A DNA stretch of 64,000 bases, taken from NCBI RefSeq assembly GCF_014805825.1, contig NZ_CP061941.1, positions 2,232,001-2,296,000 on the forward strand, given 5' to 3'. The stretch comes from Marinomonas algicola. Its GTDB lineage: Bacteria > Pseudomonadota > Gammaproteobacteria > Pseudomonadales > Marinomonadaceae. The notes under the pieces were generated by a model. That model was not told the origin of the DNA and searched no databases. It saw only the letters and a list, made by a program, of their open reading frames with translations. Position 1 is the stretch's first letter. Each line of letters starts with the position of its first letter. The position numbers were made by a program, and so were the translations under genes. Positions 27,158 to 36,621 of the stretch are shown one piece after another.

Positions 27158-28294
27158 GTGGATCGTCGCTCATTTTTAAGATACACCGCACTGAATATCC
27201 CTTTATTCAGTGCCTCAAGCACTACCCTTTGGTCGACTAACGCTTTTGCAACAGATCAAACAAACTATCATTTATCTGATGCTCATCTTGATCATTTTGC
27301 TTCGGCTTATACTGGAGAAGGCAACAAACATCATTTGGCCTTAGTCGGTTCTCAAGGAGAGCCCATTTGGGAACAGGCGTTAGATTCTCGCGCTCATGCC
27401 CCAGTCTTCCACCCTAGTAAGCCAATCGTCGCAGTGGTGGCTCGTCGCCCCGGGTTTTATATTGATCTGTACGACACAAAAAGCGGCAAAAAATTGATTC
27501 AAATGCCGCCGTCCGAAGGCCATCATTTTTATGGTCATGGGGTATTTTCGGCTGATGGCAAATACTTCATTACCCAAGAAAACCATTACGATTCTGGTGA
27601 AGGTAAAGTGTTTGTTCGAGATTGGCAAAATGGTCGCATTGTGCACGAATGGCTTAGCTATGGGATCGGGCCTCACCAATCGTGCCTACTTAATGACACC
27701 ACTCTCGTCGTCGCTAATGGTGGTTTAAAAACCCACCCAAATAACGACCGTAAAATCGAAAACATAGATAGCATGCAACCAAATGTCTCTTTTATTTCTT
27801 TGCAAGATGGACACCTGCTTCACCAAGTCACACATCCCGCTGAATACCATCAACTGAGCATTCGCCATCTTCATATCAATAAAATAGGACAGGTTGCCAT
27901 CGCCTTTCAATATCAGGGCCCAAAATGGGATACCGTACCTTTAGTTGGTCTTACTTCGTTAGAATCGTCAAAAATTGACTACCTTCCTATGCCAGAACCA
28001 ATTAGACAAAGGTTCAAACAATACTGTGGCAGTGTCCGTTTTGATGCATCAGGGAAAGTATTGGCCGTGACGACGCCAAGAGGGGGCATGATTGCTTTTT
28101 GGTCAATCGAACATCAAGACTTTTTATCCAATAATACATTAATGGATGTTTGCGGATTGAAAGCGACAAGCCAGCCTTTCGAATTTATAGTTTCAACTGG
28201 CCGAGGCAAGATCTTTAAGATAAATACGATGGAAAACATCGTCCAATTAGTACAAAAAAACGACAAGATTCAATGGGATAATCATTTAACATAA
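27158..28294 (+). CDS. DUF1513-family exported protein (beta-propeller-like)
   Basis: A 378-residue protein starting at GTG, with GGAG a few bases ahead. The N-terminus MDRRSFLRYTALNIPLFSAS looks like a Tat signal (RRSFLR). The body has propeller-like repeats (HAPVFHPSKPIVAVVARRPG, GHGVFSADGKYFITQENHYD) and matches DUF1513, a family almost always found with imelysin and di-heme oxidoreductase genes. Last gene of the iron cluster. Biochemical function unknown. Confidence 0.85.
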   Translation: MDRRSFLRYTALNIPLFSASSTTLWSTNAFATDQTNYHLSDAHLDHFASAYTGEGNKHHLALVGSQGEPIWEQALDSRAHAPVFHPSKPIVAVVARRPGFYIDLYDTKSGKKLIQMPPSEGHHFYGHGVFSADGKYFITQENHYDSGEGKVFVRDWQNGRIVHEWLSYGIGPHQSCLLNDTTLVVANGGLKTHPNNDRKIENIDSMQPNVSFISLQDGHLLHQVTHPAEYHQLSIRHLHINKIGQVAIAFQYQGPKWDTVPLVGLTSLESSKIDYLPMPEPIRQRFKQYCGSVRFDASGKVLAVTTPRGGMIAFWSIEHQDFLSNNTLMDVCGLKATSQPFEFIVSTGRGKIFKINTMENIVQLVQKNDKIQWDNHLT

Positions 28295-28405
28295 CAAAAG
28301 TTAACGTTTCAGTAGATATCGTATTGGCTAATGCTTATTTTTTCGTTACTGTTGAGAATCTATATAGGCAATTCATTGCTTTCTTTTTTTATTTAAAGCG
28401 GCTGT

Positions 28406-30691
28406 ATGCTAAAAAATTACCTTAAAGATTTTTTATTAATAAACTCAAAGCAACTTTCGAAGCACGACACACATACGTTTCAACGTAGCGCGTTAAAAAT
28501 CATGTTGGTTTGCGGCTTTGTGTCTACTTGGGGAATCGTCCTTCATAATACTTGGTATGCCACTCAAGAAGGAAACACCGCCGCTCTAATAGTAAATGGT
28601 TTTTATTTAATAGGGTCTATTCTGCCCTTCCTATTCAAGAAAATATCGCCAAAGGTTACCGCGCGCTATTGTTTATTTATGATTGCTTCCTCGGGCCTTG
28701 TTTTTGCGACAACGTTGAAAAATGAGCACGTTTTAGAAGTTGGCCTTATCTTGATGTATGTATTGCCAACCATCGCAAGCTTATTTTTTAGCTACAAATA
28801 CGCTATCTATGCAAGTTTACTGAATTTACTCACTCTTGCTGTCATATTGACCAATTCTAGAATTAATATACTGCCCACTGTCGATATCACTTTGCCTTTT
28901 TCTGGACAATATGCACATATCCTTATCTTTATGGCATTTAATGTTGCCTTACCTTTTGCTGTGTCGAGAATTTTCTTCACACTTGAATCAAACTCCAAAC
29001 ACATGCAGTCCCTGTATCGACGTTTAAACCATAACTATGCACTTTACGAAGAAATATTCGAACACACAGGAACACCTACTCTTTTGTGCAATCGTCATGG
29101 CAAAATATTAAAAGCCAACCGAGAAGCAAAAGAACTATTAGACAAAGGCAGTTGCCATCCCATTGAAAACTCTATGATAAACAGCTGGATGTCACCTCTG
29201 GGCAAAACCTCTTCCGGCCATTATTTTTGGGAATCCAATTCCACAGAGTGCTCTCTAAAACTTTCACCAGATGTTCATTTAGAGCTGCATCGATCGAATC
29301 TAACCACTCACGGCCATTATGTTTTGCACTTACAAAACATCACTCATTTAAAAGCGTTAAAATTAGCGCTTGTCAATACACAAGAAACAAACAGCCGCAT
29401 AGTACGTTTTGACGCCTTAACAAAATTCGCCAATCACGGTCACTTTTGCGCCGAAGTGAATAAGCGACTATCCGTGCCCAATCAAATGGGTACGGGCGCG
29501 ATGTTTATTATTCGTATTAGCCAATTTAAGTTATTGAATAAACGTTATGGTAAAGATCAAGCCAACAGAATTCTCTTAGCTTTTGCAAAATCCCTGCAAA
29601 ACAAAATGTCAGACCAGTCTATTATCGGTCGATTGCGGGGCGTTAAATTCGCCTGCTTTGTGCCATTAAGTCACACCTATTTTATTCAACGAAACTTATC
29701 CTCCTTGATTCTTTCAATTTTACCTGAACAACTTAAAATCAAAGACGATTTACTGACAATGCAATACCAAATAGGGGTAACGTACTTCCCTGCGGATGGT
29801 GAAAGTGCTGAAGATTTATTGGAACATTGTGAAATGGCACTGGAATACACCTCTGAGGCCGAACGAATCTCCTACTTTGATCATGAGTTAGAAGAGAAAC
29901 TGTTTGAAGAGCATCAATTAGGAATGGAGCTGAATGCGGCCATTAAACGTAACGACGTTCGTATTTGGTTACAACCCCAAGTTTCTCCTTCCGGTCAAAT
30001 CGTATCTTTTGAAGCATTAGCAAGATGGCAGAAAAGGGATGGGTCATTTGTTTCTCCTATGGTATTTATCCATATTGCGGAAACACTAGGCTTACTGCCA
30101 CAACTCGCTGAAAACCTACTGCGTGAATTAGTGTCTATTCTTCAAGTATGGCATAGAGAAAAAATCAATACTCCTGTGGCATTCAATTTAGCCGGTCAAG
30201 AGCTCATGAATGACTCTTTCTTTGCATTATTGATGTCAATGAACGCCGATTATTCGTGGTTATCCGACATGCTCGAACTAGAAATAACGGAAACCAGTGA
30301 AGTAATGACGCACCCACTTATTCATAAAAGACTCAAAGCTTTATCACAGTATGGTTTCTCTATTGCTATTGATGATTTTGGTACAGGTCAAGCATCCCTA
30401 GGTCAGTTAGTTGATATTCCAGCAAATATTTTAAAAATAGACCGCCGTTTTATCGCCCCCCTCCCTGATGACGCCCGTCATTTAGACATTGTTCAATCAA
30501 CCATCCAGCTAGCAAATTCATTAAATATGAAAGTCATCGCTGAAGGTATTGAAACAAAAGAGCAAGCAAATTTGCTCATTTCTCTAGGTTGTCATACCCT
30601 TCAAGGGTATTACTATGGAAAACCCACTCCAAGTACAGAGTGGACTGACAACAATCATGCTAAAGCGAAAGAATTACGAATGGTATATTAA
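28406..30691 (+). CDS. Membrane cyclic-di-GMP phosphodiesterase: degenerate GGDEF plus EAL
   Basis: A 761-residue protein. Residues about 25-200 hold six hydrophobic segments, about 210-330 a PAS-like region (EIFEHTGTPTLLCNRHGKIL), about 335-490 a GGDEF-like domain whose active site is replaced by RLRGVKF near 409-415, and about 510-750 an EAL domain. The EAL motif is EALARW near 536; ELEITETSEV, DDFGTGQASL and AEGIETKEQ keep the metal and catalytic residues. So it should hydrolyse c-di-GMP and not make it. Single-gene unit after the iron cluster. Confidence 0.88.
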   Translation: MLKNYLKDFLLINSKQLSKHDTHTFQRSALKIMLVCGFVSTWGIVLHNTWYATQEGNTAALIVNGFYLIGSILPFLFKKISPKVTARYCLFMIASSGLVFATTLKNEHVLEVGLILMYVLPTIASLFFSYKYAIYASLLNLLTLAVILTNSRINILPTVDITLPFSGQYAHILIFMAFNVALPFAVSRIFFTLESNSKHMQSLYRRLNHNYALYEEIFEHTGTPTLLCNRHGKILKANREAKELLDKGSCHPIENSMINSWMSPLGKTSSGHYFWESNSTECSLKLSPDVHLELHRSNLTTHGHYVLHLQNITHLKALKLALVNTQETNSRIVRFDALTKFANHGHFCAEVNKRLSVPNQMGTGAMFIIRISQFKLLNKRYGKDQANRILLAFAKSLQNKMSDQSIIGRLRGVKFACFVPLSHTYFIQRNLSSLILSILPEQLKIKDDLLTMQYQIGVTYFPADGESAEDLLEHCEMALEYTSEAERISYFDHELEEKLFEEHQLGMELNAAIKRNDVRIWLQPQVSPSGQIVSFEALARWQKRDGSFVSPMVFIHIAETLGLLPQLAENLLRELVSILQVWHREKINTPVAFNLAGQELMNDSFFALLMSMNADYSWLSDMLELEITETSEVMTHPLIHKRLKALSQYGFSIAIDDFGTGQASLGQLVDIPANILKIDRRFIAPLPDDARHLDIVQSTIQLANSLNMKVIAEGIETKEQANLLISLGCHTLQGYYYGKPTPSTEWTDNNHAKAKELRMVY

Positions 30692-30971
30692 GGACATTGG
30701 ATTCTAAGGTTAATCACCTAACAAAACCGTCTACCTATCATCCAAGTTTATACCATATATAGCGTTTTCAGATATGACGTCTTTATTGGAAATAAAAATA
30801 TGTTTAATGCTCAAAATAATCGCTTTTTTAGTATTTATATGTGATTTTACTGTTTATTTTTATACCAAATAAACATAAAGTAATTAGCAAGTAATTCACT
30901 TGAGTAATATCAACAAGACGCATTACACACATTAGTATTAACTCTATAACAAAAAGAAGAGTGAGATTAAG

Positions 30972-33341
30972 ATGAATAAAACCGTACTCGCTACCTTAAT
31001 TGCAGCGTCTGTTACTTTAACAGGGTGCAATGAAGCCGAAAAACTGGTTGATGGGAATGACGACATATCCAAAACAGCCAATCCTACTGCTGCAACAGTG
31101 GAAAGCCCTATTGTCCGCTTTAACCCTGCTATTGGCGCACTGTCTACCCCTAATGATATTTTATTAGAAGATGGCACTATTGACCCCACAACGATTGGCC
31201 GGTTATCTCGAATTCCGAACCAATCTTCGGCGGATGTGTATTCATCAACGGCTCAACTCGATGGATGGGGGATAAGCACTCCATTCACTATTGCTATAGA
31301 GCTTCCAGATCAAGCAAAAACGCTTTCCTCTCTTGACAGCGATTCTGTCGCTCAAAGTAATACGGTTTTACTTTTTGAGTGCCCAACCGGAACCCGTTTT
31401 GCAACTGGGTCTTGCGCCGCAAATCCATCAGCCATTAAACAGCTAGTACATGGCACAGACTTTACTACCTCCGCCAGTACTTCTGGCATTGTTGTGACAC
31501 CATTAAAAGCCCTTAAAAGCAACACAAATTATTTTTATCTGGTGACGAACCAAGCTAAAGACAATTTCGGCCAAGCCATTACACGTTCCTCAACCTTTAA
31601 TACACTGAGTGAAACGCCTGTTGAAAGCCTTGGGGAAAATGCGGCTTTAGGCACACTTATTCAAGGGCTGAATTCTACGGGCGCCTTTTTATCTCAAATA
31701 GACACAGCAAGCATTACCTATTCAGCCACCTTTACGACCCAATCTGTTGAACCCGTTGCTCAAGCTGTAATGGATAAAATTGTTTCTGATAATGGTGTAC
31801 TTACCAACCTTGTCAATACAGGCTTAACGGCTAGACAAATTTTGGCGGCTAACTTTGGCGTTTCTCTTGCCGATAATTCTCAAGCCGCTTTTGTCGCAGA
31901 CAATACCTTGGTGTATCAAGCTGATTTAGATTTGCCTTATTTCTTACCTTACCCCGGTGTCAGTATTCCTGGTCTAAACACTTGCCCGACGGGCATTACT
32001 CTTTGCGGTAACTGGAAAAACAGTGCTGGACAAGCTGTTTGGAAAGGCGGGGCAGAACCCGTTGAACCAACACAAGCGGTAGGTCAACCGAATGTTGTTA
32101 AGGTACAAATTACCGTTCCGAGCGCCGCCTTGATCGCCACATTAAATGCTCAAAACCCTAGCGCGCCCATCACTGAAATCCCTATTGTACAGTTTGTACA
32201 CGGTATCACGGCGATTAAAGAGACCGTATTTCCTATTGCACCTTCTTTTGCGAGCCAAGGTATGATAACGATTGCGATTGATCAGCCTCTTCATGGATCC
32301 CGCTCAGCAAACACGGATGCCGATACAGAATACGAAGTCACGGCAACCAGTCCAAACTATGGAAGTCAATACCAAAATGGCAGTGCAGCGGTATTTGGTA
32401 ACCTAGCAAGTTTATTAACAGCGCGCGATAATTTAAGACAGGCGGCCAGTGATCAACTTGCTCTTAAATACGCTATTTCAAAGTCTGACTTATCCACTCT
32501 TAGTCAAGCGACTGGGTTAACGGTTAACGCCAGTAAAACCAGCTTACTCGGCGTGTCTTTAGGTTCTATTATTGGCACTATGACACAAGGTATGTCTGAA
32601 ATTTATAATGGTTCAGGCTCTACGCCACTAACAGGTAGCGATAACCCATTCCTTTATACCGCCTCTGCTATGACAGTAAATGGCGCTCAAACAGCCGCTA
32701 TCATGGGGTATTCGCCAGATTTTGGGCCAATGGTGAAAAATACGTTAACTCAAACAAACAGTTTTGCGGCTTCTATTGCCTCTGCCGTTGGTTATACACC
32801 AACAGAAGTGATTGCATTTAGAGACAGTTCTGATCCAGTTGCCAATGACACCTTTAACCAAATTGTTAACTTATCCTACAACACGTTTATAGCCGCTTTT
32901 GTCAATGGTGCTCAAACGGTTGTCGACGGCGGCGACTCTATCGCTTGGGCCGCTAAAACAACCGCTACCCCAACTCTTGTAACGCAAGTCGTAGGCAATG
33001 GTGTGAACTTAAGTGATCAGACCATTCCAAACGAGCTGGTTTCACAAGGATTCCCTCTAGCGGGCACAAAAGGTGTAATAGACTCACTTAACCTTACAAA
33101 AATATCTGGTACAACGGCTTCTGCTACGGGACAAAGAGTCTATACTAATTTCTTAGTTGGCAAACACACAAGCATACTGAGTAATACAGCCAGTGCTAGC
33201 GAGCAATCCACACTAGGCTTAACCTCTGAGGCGGCTGCGCGCGCCACCAGCGAGATGCAATCTCAAGTGATTAGCTTCTTGAAATCAGAAGGTCGATTGG
33301 TTCAGTCTGCAACGTCTGATCCATCAAGTACTGTTCAATAA
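30972..33341 (+). CDS. VolA/Pla-1-family surface lipase (lysophospholipase-like) lipoprotein
   Basis: A 789-residue predicted lipoprotein (signal ends TLTGC). The N-terminal part matches the bacterial virulence-factor lipase N-terminal family (VRFNPAIGALSTPNDILLED), and the lipase domain has the nucleophile elbow GVSLGS near residue 527. VolA of Vibrio cholerae is an outer-surface lysophospholipase made from an operon with fadL, releasing fatty acids for FadL uptake. Here a FadL-type porin gene follows after 33 bases, so the same division of work is likely. Confidence 0.83.
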   Translation: MNKTVLATLIAASVTLTGCNEAEKLVDGNDDISKTANPTAATVESPIVRFNPAIGALSTPNDILLEDGTIDPTTIGRLSRIPNQSSADVYSSTAQLDGWGISTPFTIAIELPDQAKTLSSLDSDSVAQSNTVLLFECPTGTRFATGSCAANPSAIKQLVHGTDFTTSASTSGIVVTPLKALKSNTNYFYLVTNQAKDNFGQAITRSSTFNTLSETPVESLGENAALGTLIQGLNSTGAFLSQIDTASITYSATFTTQSVEPVAQAVMDKIVSDNGVLTNLVNTGLTARQILAANFGVSLADNSQAAFVADNTLVYQADLDLPYFLPYPGVSIPGLNTCPTGITLCGNWKNSAGQAVWKGGAEPVEPTQAVGQPNVVKVQITVPSAALIATLNAQNPSAPITEIPIVQFVHGITAIKETVFPIAPSFASQGMITIAIDQPLHGSRSANTDADTEYEVTATSPNYGSQYQNGSAAVFGNLASLLTARDNLRQAASDQLALKYAISKSDLSTLSQATGLTVNASKTSLLGVSLGSIIGTMTQGMSEIYNGSGSTPLTGSDNPFLYTASAMTVNGAQTAAIMGYSPDFGPMVKNTLTQTNSFAASIASAVGYTPTEVIAFRDSSDPVANDTFNQIVNLSYNTFIAAFVNGAQTVVDGGDSIAWAAKTTATPTLVTQVVGNGVNLSDQTIPNELVSQGFPLAGTKGVIDSLNLTKISGTTASATGQRVYTNFLVGKHTSILSNTASASEQSTLGLTSEAAARATSEMQSQVISFLKSEGRLVQSATSDPSSTVQ

Positions 33342-33374
33342 TGGCATTACCACTCAACTATTTAGGAGAACACT

Positions 33375-34682
33375 ATGTTTAAATATACAAAATTGAGCAC
33401 CGGTATTGCTTTAGCCACTTTAGTAATAAGCTCTCAAACTCAAGCGGCTGGTTTCGCACTAAATGACCACAGTGCAACGGCATCAGGTAGTGCTTTGGCA
33501 GGCGTCGCATCGAGCAATGAAGACATTTCCAGTAGTTTTTGGAACCCTGCCAATCTTACCAACACAGATAAACCGACTTTCTATGCGTCTGGCGCACTTG
33601 TTATCCCAAACATGGATGTCACAGTGAACTCGGCGACAGACCCAACAGGCAATGATTTAACGGGGGCAAAAGCACCTGGTGACATTGTTGATACAACCTT
33701 GGTGCCATCTTTGGTATACGCTCACCCCATCTCTAAGAAAACGGTTTTGGGTGCTTCCCTAAATGTTCCATTTGGCCTTTCCGGTGAATATGGTGACGAA
33801 TGGGCGGGTCGTTATCATTCTTCAAAATCAGAAGTATCTGATATTGCGGTTGCCTTTTCCGTTGCCCACAAATATTCAGACAAACTCGCCGTTGGTGCTA
33901 GCATTCAGCTTCATAGCGCTGAAGTGATCCTGGATGCGGCGTTAACAGATTTTCAAGGCGGCAACAGTGCAAAAGGAGACGGTTCGGGCTCAATCCAAGC
34001 GGATGACATTGCCGTTGGCTACGCATTTGGTATCAAATTTGAGCCTCAAAAAGGCACAAGAATCGGCCTAGGATATCGATCAGAGATTGACTTCGCTTTC
34101 GAGGGCGACGTTAAATACAGTAACGTTAACAATACCTTACTTAGCAAAGGGTTGGATGATGTTTATGTCTTTGACGAAATTACCTTCCCAGACGTATTCA
34201 CATTCAGTGTTGAACAAGATATCAATGACAAGCTAACATTGGGCGCAACAGCTATGCGTACAGGTTGGGGAACAATGGATGGCTTAAATATTGCTTTTGA
34301 TCTGGGCGACGATAATGTCAAACAGCCTAACTCCATATTAACTTTTGACTTTGAAGATCAGTGGTTTTATTCCATTGGCGCAACCTATCAAGCCACAAAT
34401 AAGTTAGTATTGAGAACAGGCTTTGCAATGGATAACTCTCCGATTAAAGACGAATACAGATCGGCAAGAACACCTGACGGTGATCGTAAATGGATAACAC
34501 TGGGTGCTACTTATCAAGTAAGCAAAACAACCTCAATTACTGCGGCTTACAATAATGTCAGTGTAGACGACGTTAAAGTAAATCGTAATGGCGCGCCTGA
34601 AGATGCCGTTAGGGGGAGATTGGACGCAGACTATGAAAGCTCAGCCGATGTATTTTCTCTAGGCATGAATATGGTTTTTTAA
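33375..34682 (+). CDS. OmpP1/FadL-family outer-membrane long-chain fatty acid porin
   Basis: A 435-residue outer-membrane beta-barrel protein with a signal peptide ending SQTQA. The mature start AGFALNDHSATASGSALAGV is the family hatch region; a C-terminal aromatic residue (NMVF) fits barrel assembly. It imports long-chain fatty acids or other hydrophobic compounds. Preceded by AGGAG and co-transcribed with the VolA-like lipase; a terminator follows. Confidence 0.88.
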   Translation: MFKYTKLSTGIALATLVISSQTQAAGFALNDHSATASGSALAGVASSNEDISSSFWNPANLTNTDKPTFYASGALVIPNMDVTVNSATDPTGNDLTGAKAPGDIVDTTLVPSLVYAHPISKKTVLGASLNVPFGLSGEYGDEWAGRYHSSKSEVSDIAVAFSVAHKYSDKLAVGASIQLHSAEVILDAALTDFQGGNSAKGDGSGSIQADDIAVGYAFGIKFEPQKGTRIGLGYRSEIDFAFEGDVKYSNVNNTLLSKGLDDVYVFDEITFPDVFTFSVEQDINDKLTLGATAMRTGWGTMDGLNIAFDLGDDNVKQPNSILTFDFEDQWFYSIGATYQATNKLVLRTGFAMDNSPIKDEYRSARTPDGDRKWITLGATYQVSKTTSITAAYNNVSVDDVKVNRNGAPEDAVRGRLDADYESSADVFSLGMNMVF

Positions 34683-34720
34683 TACCTCATTATTGAACTA
34701 TTCGTTAGTCGTAAAAAATC

Positions 34721-34748
34721 AAAAACCAGCTTCTGCTGGTTTTTTTTG
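34721..34748 (+). terminator. Rho-independent terminator of the lipase-FadL operon
   Basis: AAACCAGC pairs with GCTGGTTT around a short TTCT-type loop, followed by a T-run (34741-34747). Confidence 0.85.
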
Positions 34749-34899
34749 GTTGTTTATACGTATTACTACTTAGGCGACCTAAGTACTTATTCATAAAAAT
34801 TTCGGTATTCACACGAATAGTTTACCTAGCCTTTACACGCGATTATGTACCTGCTTTAGCAATAAACAATAATAATCAACGTGCAGGATGATAAAAATA

Positions 34900-35985
34900 A
34901 TGATGTCCTTTAAAACTACGACGCTACTTGCTGCAACCGCAGTCACACTTACCGCTTTCTCAATGCCATCAATGGCCGCTGATAAAGTATATCGTTTAAA
35001 AATGGCTGAAACTTGGGCTTCAAATTTCCCTATTTTCGGTGAAGCTCCGCGTAATATGGCAAAAATGGCTGAAGAGATGTCTGGCGGCCGTTTGAAAATC
35101 ACAATCGACTCCTCTAATAAACATAAAGCACCGCTTGGTATTTTCGATATGGTTCGTTCGGGCCAGTACGATATGGGTCACTCAGCATCCTACTATTGGA
35201 AAGGTAAGGTTCCAAATACTTTGTACTTTACCACCATGCCATTTGGAATGATTACACCTGAACAGTACGGCTGGTTCTATCATGGTGGCGGTATGGAATT
35301 AATGCAGAAAGTTTACGAACCATTTGGTCTAATGTCTTTCCCTGGTGGTAACACAGGTAACCAGATGGGCGGTTGGTTCCAAAAAGAAATTAATTCGCTT
35401 GATGACCTTCAAGGTTTAAAAATGCGTATTCCTGGTTTTGCCGGCGAAGTACTTGCGAAGTTGGGTGCAAAACCAACAAACATTGCTTCTGGTGAGCTTT
35501 ATACTGCACTAGAACGTAATACGATCGACGCACTAGAGTGGGTTGGCCCTTCTCTTGATTTGCGTATGGGCTTCCACAAGATTGCGCCTTACTATTACAC
35601 TGGTTGGCACGAGCCTGCAACAGAATTACAGTTCTTAATGAATAAACGTTCTTGGGATCGTCTACCTGAAGATTTGCAGCAAATTTTACAAACTTCGATG
35701 AAATTGTCTGCTTATGATATGTATATTCAGTCTTACCATGAAAGTGGTACAAACTGGGTAACCATGAAAACAGAGTACCCAAATGTCCAAGTAAAAACGT
35801 TTCCGAAAGACGTTTTAGCGGCGATGAAAAAGGCCAATCAAGAATTGCTTGAAGAGAAAGCCTCTGAGGACCCTCTAGCGAAAGAAATCTTAGATTCTCA
35901 GGCTGATTACCTTAAAACAGCCCGAGTTTGGACGAACATTTCTGATCGTGCTTATCTAGACAGTTTAGAAACAATTTCAGAATAA
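34900..35985 (+). CDS. dctP: TRAP transporter substrate-binding protein (DctP family, TakP-like)
   Basis: About 361 residues from ATG 34900; the frame also has ATG at 34888, but AGGA at 34885-34888 is correctly spaced only for 34900 or 34903. The signal peptide ends SMAA. The body shows FPGGNTGNQMGGWFQKEI and LKMRIPGFAGEVLAKLGAKP, typical of the TakP branch that binds 2-oxo acids. It is followed by DctQ, DctM, and a sensor kinase pair. The ligand (2-oxo acid or similar carboxylate) is inferred from this family resemblance. Confidence 0.85.
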   Translation: MMSFKTTTLLAATAVTLTAFSMPSMAADKVYRLKMAETWASNFPIFGEAPRNMAKMAEEMSGGRLKITIDSSNKHKAPLGIFDMVRSGQYDMGHSASYYWKGKVPNTLYFTTMPFGMITPEQYGWFYHGGGMELMQKVYEPFGLMSFPGGNTGNQMGGWFQKEINSLDDLQGLKMRIPGFAGEVLAKLGAKPTNIASGELYTALERNTIDALEWVGPSLDLRMGFHKIAPYYYTGWHEPATELQFLMNKRSWDRLPEDLQQILQTSMKLSAYDMYIQSYHESGTNWVTMKTEYPNVQVKTFPKDVLAAMKKANQELLEEKASEDPLAKEILDSQADYLKTARVWTNISDRAYLDSLETISE

Positions 35986-36045
35986 CCCACCCACATGGCA
36001 GGCACCCTCTTGCCTGCCATGCCCTAAATTCTAGGAGCCTTCACT

Positions 36046-36585
36046 ATGTTCTTACTTCGCCTAGAACGCGGCATTTCTCGTTTTTCAAATCTATTAGGCA
36101 TGCTGTCAGCCGTTCTATTTATACTCCTACTCTTCAACGTTTTTTATGACGTGCTTATGCGATACGTATTTAACGATGTTTCGATTGCTATGCAAGAGCT
36201 TGAATGGCATCTGTATGCCGCTATTTTCTTAATTGGTATTCCTTATGGTATTCAAAACGGCGGTCACGTTCGTGTTGATTTAATTTACGAAAACCTCTCT
36301 ATTAAAGGAAAAGCTTGGATTGATCTTTTTGGCTGCCTCTTTTTTTTATTGCCATTTACTCTGCTTGTGGCTTATTACGGAGCCTTCTTTTCTCACGAAG
36401 CGTTTTTATTAGGGGAAACCAGTGGCGACCCAGGCGGATTACCTTATCGCTGGATTATTAAAGCCGTCATCCCATTTGCCTTTTTCTCTATGGCAATTGC
36501 AGGTATAGGCATGCTTTTACGTTCCATAAACGCGATTCGCGGTGTGAGTGAAGACGGTTTCAATCACCCTCCAATACAGCACTAA
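36046..36585 (+). CDS. dctQ: TRAP transporter small permease (DctQ family)
   Basis: A 179-residue membrane protein with four hydrophobic segments; VLMRYVFNDVSIAMQELEWH is the DctQ signature region and GIQNGGHVRVDLIYE follows it. It lies 60 bases after the binding protein and 36 before DctM. Confidence 0.88.
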   Translation: MFLLRLERGISRFSNLLGMLSAVLFILLLFNVFYDVLMRYVFNDVSIAMQELEWHLYAAIFLIGIPYGIQNGGHVRVDLIYENLSIKGKAWIDLFGCLFFLLPFTLLVAYYGAFFSHEAFLLGETSGDPGGLPYRWIIKAVIPFAFFSMAIAGIGMLLRSINAIRGVSEDGFNHPPIQH

Positions 36586-36621
36586 TCCATAACGTTTTAT
36601 CTATTTTAAAGTAGGTTTTTT

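Noticed and set aside
27158..28294. Naming the DUF1513 protein as a cytochrome cd1-type enzyme because of its propeller-like repeats
   Set aside because: No haem motif; family and gene context match DUF1513.
35390..35782. 130-residue minus-strand frame inside the TRAP binding-protein gene
   Set aside because: Shadow frame of dctP, whose plus-strand protein is clearly family-like.
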